Position numbers and translations under genes: made by a program. A DNA stretch of 64,000 nt from Pararhodobacter marinus (GTDB taxonomy: Bacteria > Pseudomonadota > Alphaproteobacteria > Rhodobacterales > Rhodobacteraceae). Numbering within the stretch: the first letter of the stretch is position 1; every line of letters starts with the position of its first letter. Shown here piece after piece: positions 62,174-64,000 of this stretch. Under the pieces are notes generated by a model, which saw only the letters and a list, made by a program, of their open reading frames with translations, did not search any database and had not been told where the DNA came from. The stretch spans positions 1 to 64,000 of the forward strand of contig NZ_QEYD01000012.1 in assembly GCF_003122215.1 (NCBI RefSeq). The letters are read 5' to 3'.

Positions 62174-62984
62174 CGGCTTCCGGTCTCAGGCTGAGGGTTC
62201 GCGCGGCGCGCAGAAGCCGCGGCGCGTATTGAGTGAGCAGGTCTTCGGGCGGGTTCAGGAACCCGAAACCGCCCACATTGATGCTGTAAAGGGCGTGGCC
62301 CTGCCGCGGAATGACGGGCGCCGCAACGCCGTTGATCTCGCGCCGCCATTCCCCGAACGAGGTGCAAAAGCCCCAGCGCGCGTAATCCTCGCGCGCGCGG
62401 GCCAGCCCCTGGGCCAGCCGGGCGCGGTCTTCGGGCGCGGCGTCGCGCTGCGCCTCGTCCAGAAGCGCGTCCTGCTTGTCCTCGGGCATTCCCATCAGCG
62501 TCGCCCGCCCGATCGAGCTGTGAAACAGCGGCACCTGCGCGCCCAGATGGAACACCATCGACACCGAATTGGGAAAGCGATGGGTCGCCAGGTAAACCAC
62601 CGACTGGCCGTAACGCTCGCCCAGCGCGGCGGCGACATTGTGGTTGTCGCCCTTGCAGACCTCAGCCAGTTCCAGCGCCGCGCGGTCCTTCAGTTCCATG
62701 CCCGACAGGACGCCATAGCCCAGCGTCAACGCCCCCGCGCCCAGCCGGTAGGCGCCGCCGGGCTCGGCCTGAACCAGATAGCCCAGCTTGCACAGGGTAT
62801 AGGTCAGCCGCGTCACGGTCGCCTTGGGCAGCCCGGTGCGTTGCGCGAAGACCTGATTGGACAGGAAGACCTCGTTCGGGCGGAAGGACCGCAGGATCGA
62901 CAGACCCCGCGCCAGCGCGGTGACGAATTTCGGATCGCTGGTGTCGGCTGCGCCGTCTTCGGGGCGCTCGTCGTCATCGCTCAC
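62166..62984 (-). CDS. IclR-family transcriptional regulator
   Basis: A 272-residue regulator: N-terminal winged helix (about 20-80; ALARGLSILRSFRPNEVFLSNQVFAQRTGLPKATVTRLTYTL) and a C-terminal IclR effector domain (about 95-265; SVVYLATHRFPNSVS, GAQVPLFHSSIGRATLMG, INGVAAPVI). The GTG at 62984 is chosen because AAGGG lies nine bases before it; a GTG five codons earlier is also possible. It shares an operon with the thioesterase and probably controls it and the neighbouring acyl-CoA ligase. The effector is unknown. Confidence 0.87.
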   Translation of the reverse strand: MSDDDERPEDGAADTSDPKFVTALARGLSILRSFRPNEVFLSNQVFAQRTGLPKATVTRLTYTLCKLGYLVQAEPGGAYRLGAGALTLGYGVLSGMELKDRAALELAEVCKGDNHNVAAALGERYGQSVVYLATHRFPNSVSMVFHLGAQVPLFHSSIGRATLMGMPEDKQDALLDEAQRDAAPEDRARLAQGLARAREDYARWGFCTSFGEWRREINGVAAPVIPRQGHALYSINVGGFGFLNPPEDLLTQYAPRLLRAARTLSLRPEADA

Positions 62985-63065
62985 TTCGCCACCCTTCACT
63001 CGCTTCGGTTTTCAGAATAGCGTTCCACCAATCGAAACACAACGCCGGTTTCCCTGCTCCGGCGC

Positions 63066-64000
63066 TCAGGCTCCTCCCCGGGGACGGATCAGCAGCGCGT
63101 CCCGGGTCAGCCAGTCGCCGCAATGATCGCAACGGTAGCGCCCGCGCAGGATCGCGCCACAGGCATGGCGGCGCGGATCGGGGGGCGGCTGCCCCTCGTT
63201 GCACCAGCGGTCGCCCCATTCGGCGATGGCCAGAAGCAGCGGAAAGAACCCCTCGGCGCGCGGCAGCACGGAATAGAGCAGCTTGCGCCCCTGAGCCTCT
63301 TCCCGGATGAGGCCCAGCGCGCGCAGCTTGTCCAGCCGGTCGCGCACCACATTCGCCCCCAGCCCCAGCTCGGCGGCGATGGCCAGCATGTGGCGCGGGC
63401 CCTGGAACAGCAGATACAGGATCTCGTTGCAGGGCAGGTCCCCCACCAGCGAGGCGGCGACCAGCCCCCCGGCCTGCGGCGCGGCGGCGGTGAAGCTGGC
63501 ATCGTTGCGGCGTGCCAGGCGCGGACGCGGGCCGCTTTCGAACTGCTCGGGCTGGCTGCGTTCGACCGTCACGCTGGCGCCCGTCGCGGGTTCGCCGCAG
63601 GCGGTGCAGCAATATTGCGCGCCCAGCACATGGCCGCATTGCTTGTGCACGATCTCGAAGGGCAGGATATCGGCGTCGTCGGGATTGGCCTGGTGCCACA
63701 GCCAGATCGCGTACATGGCATCCGCCAGATCATAGGTCTTCGCGGTCGGCGCGTATTCCAGCACCCCCTGCCCCGGCCCGGCGAAGCGGCGATAGAGCAT
63801 CTGCTCGTGACACAGGGTCGTCAGCCGCAGGGACAGGGTCTGCTTGGGGATGTTGAGCGCGCGCTGCATCACCACGAAGCGTCGGGTGCCGTTGAAGATT
63901 TCCTTGAGGATCAGCATCGTCCACGGATCGGCCAGCACCCGCAGCGCCCGGCGCAGGGCGGTGGCGGGCGGTCCTGCCGGGGTGTCGGCATCCGGGGACG
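63066..64000 (-). CDS. HxlR-type winged-helix regulator with duplicated domain (5' end outside window)
   Basis: The reading frame continues without a stop to the right edge (...ATALRRALRVLADPWTMLILKEIFNGTRRF), so the start is missing. The visible 311 codons contain one HxlR winged helix (LADPWTMLILKEIFNGTRRFVVMQRALNIPKQTLS), a middle region, and a second winged helix (LPCNEILYLLFQGPRHMLAIAAELGLGANVVRDRLDKL). Both are followed by cysteine clusters, CGHVLGAQYCCTAC and CGAILRGRYRCDHC, that look like small zinc ribbons. A tandem arrangement with zinc is uncommon for HxlR regulators, which are usually about 110-150 residues. Target and signal are unknown. Confidence 0.8.
   Translation of the reverse strand, partial: SPDADTPAGPPATALRRALRVLADPWTMLILKEIFNGTRRFVVMQRALNIPKQTLSLRLTTLCHEQMLYRRFAGPGQGVLEYAPTAKTYDLADAMYAIWLWHQANPDDADILPFEIVHKQCGHVLGAQYCCTACGEPATGASVTVERSQPEQFESGPRPRLARRNDASFTAAAPQAGGLVAASLVGDLPCNEILYLLFQGPRHMLAIAAELGLGANVVRDRLDKLRALGLIREEAQGRKLLYSVLPRAEGFFPLLLAIAEWGDRWCNEGQPPPDPRRHACGAILRGRYRCDHCGDWLTRDALLIRPRGGA

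Noticed and set aside
1-64000. CRISPR array, prophage, insertion sequence or defence island
   Set aside because: No regularly spaced repeats, transposase, integrase, phage structural or restriction genes are visible anywhere in the window.

Overview
The window is about 64 kb of high-GC chromosomal DNA from an alphaproteobacterium, most likely a member of the Rhodobacteraceae (Roseobacter/Rhodobacter group). This rests on gene content and habits of organisation: msrPQ, the DUF6446 and DUF1206 genes between glyQ and glyS, GTG/ATG starts with ATGA and TGATG stop-start overlaps, a candidate CtrA box, and a dispersed gene-end repeat ending in GGAACAAAGATG. I see no integrase, transposase, phage genes or CRISPR array. 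It reads as ordinary core and metabolic chromosome with a few unusual regulatory elements.

Left part (1-13.5 kb): an apparently gene-free edge, methionine sulfoxide repair msrPQ, a fasciclin protein and a GlcD-type flavoprotein. Then comes a complete D-xylose module: xylF-xylH-xylG (ABC import), xylB and xylA in one minus-strand operon, with a divergent ROK repressor (xylR). The intergenic region carries a perfect 8-9-8 inverted repeat that overlaps the -35 box of xylF and resembles the Bacillus xylO operator. A secreted beta-propeller gene overlaps the end of xylR.

Middle part (13.6-36 kb): a di-heme peroxidase/MauG-family enzyme, an AEC carrier, an AbrB-GGT-TauE operon, a class III aminotransferase divergent from a DoeB-like deacetylase, an AlkB-type hydroxylase, ftsY, MgtC and EamA membrane proteins, a luciferase-like oxidoreductase, a UbiH-type hydroxylase, a HAD phosphatase and a GntR regulator. 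These are followed by a processive glycosyltransferase with an N-terminal MshEN (c-di-GMP-binding) domain, then carA, a GNAT acetyltransferase and suhB.

Right part (36-64 kb): a SPOR/peptidoglycan-binding/trypsin-fold protein lacking two catalytic triad residues, glyQ and glyS with two membrane-protein genes between them, rnpA-rpmH, a TVP38 protein with a disulfide-reductase-like flavoprotein, an orphan histidine kinase and tRNA-Arg(ACG). A tightly overlapping A1-type cytochrome c oxidase operon (coxB, fused coxA-coxC, small subunit, ctaG, tri-heme cytochrome) comes next, then ExoD. After that is trpS, then a TPP enzyme, a DUF533 protein, a DUF1624 membrane protein, an acyl-CoA ligase with a thioesterase and an IclR regulator, and a partial HxlR-type regulator running off the right edge.

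The most notable discovery is upstream of trpS. A 15-residue peptide with tandem Trp codons starts essentially at the predicted transcription start of a TTGACC-17-TAAGAC promoter, and it is followed by mutually exclusive antiterminator and terminator hairpins. This looks like a leaderless, ribosome-mediated tryptophan attenuator controlling a tryptophanyl-tRNA synthetase rather than trpE. Other points worth a second look are the near-identical 68-bp gene-end repeats, the MshEN-glycosyltransferase with a CtrA-like box, the pseudo-protease, and a low-GC patch inside glyS.
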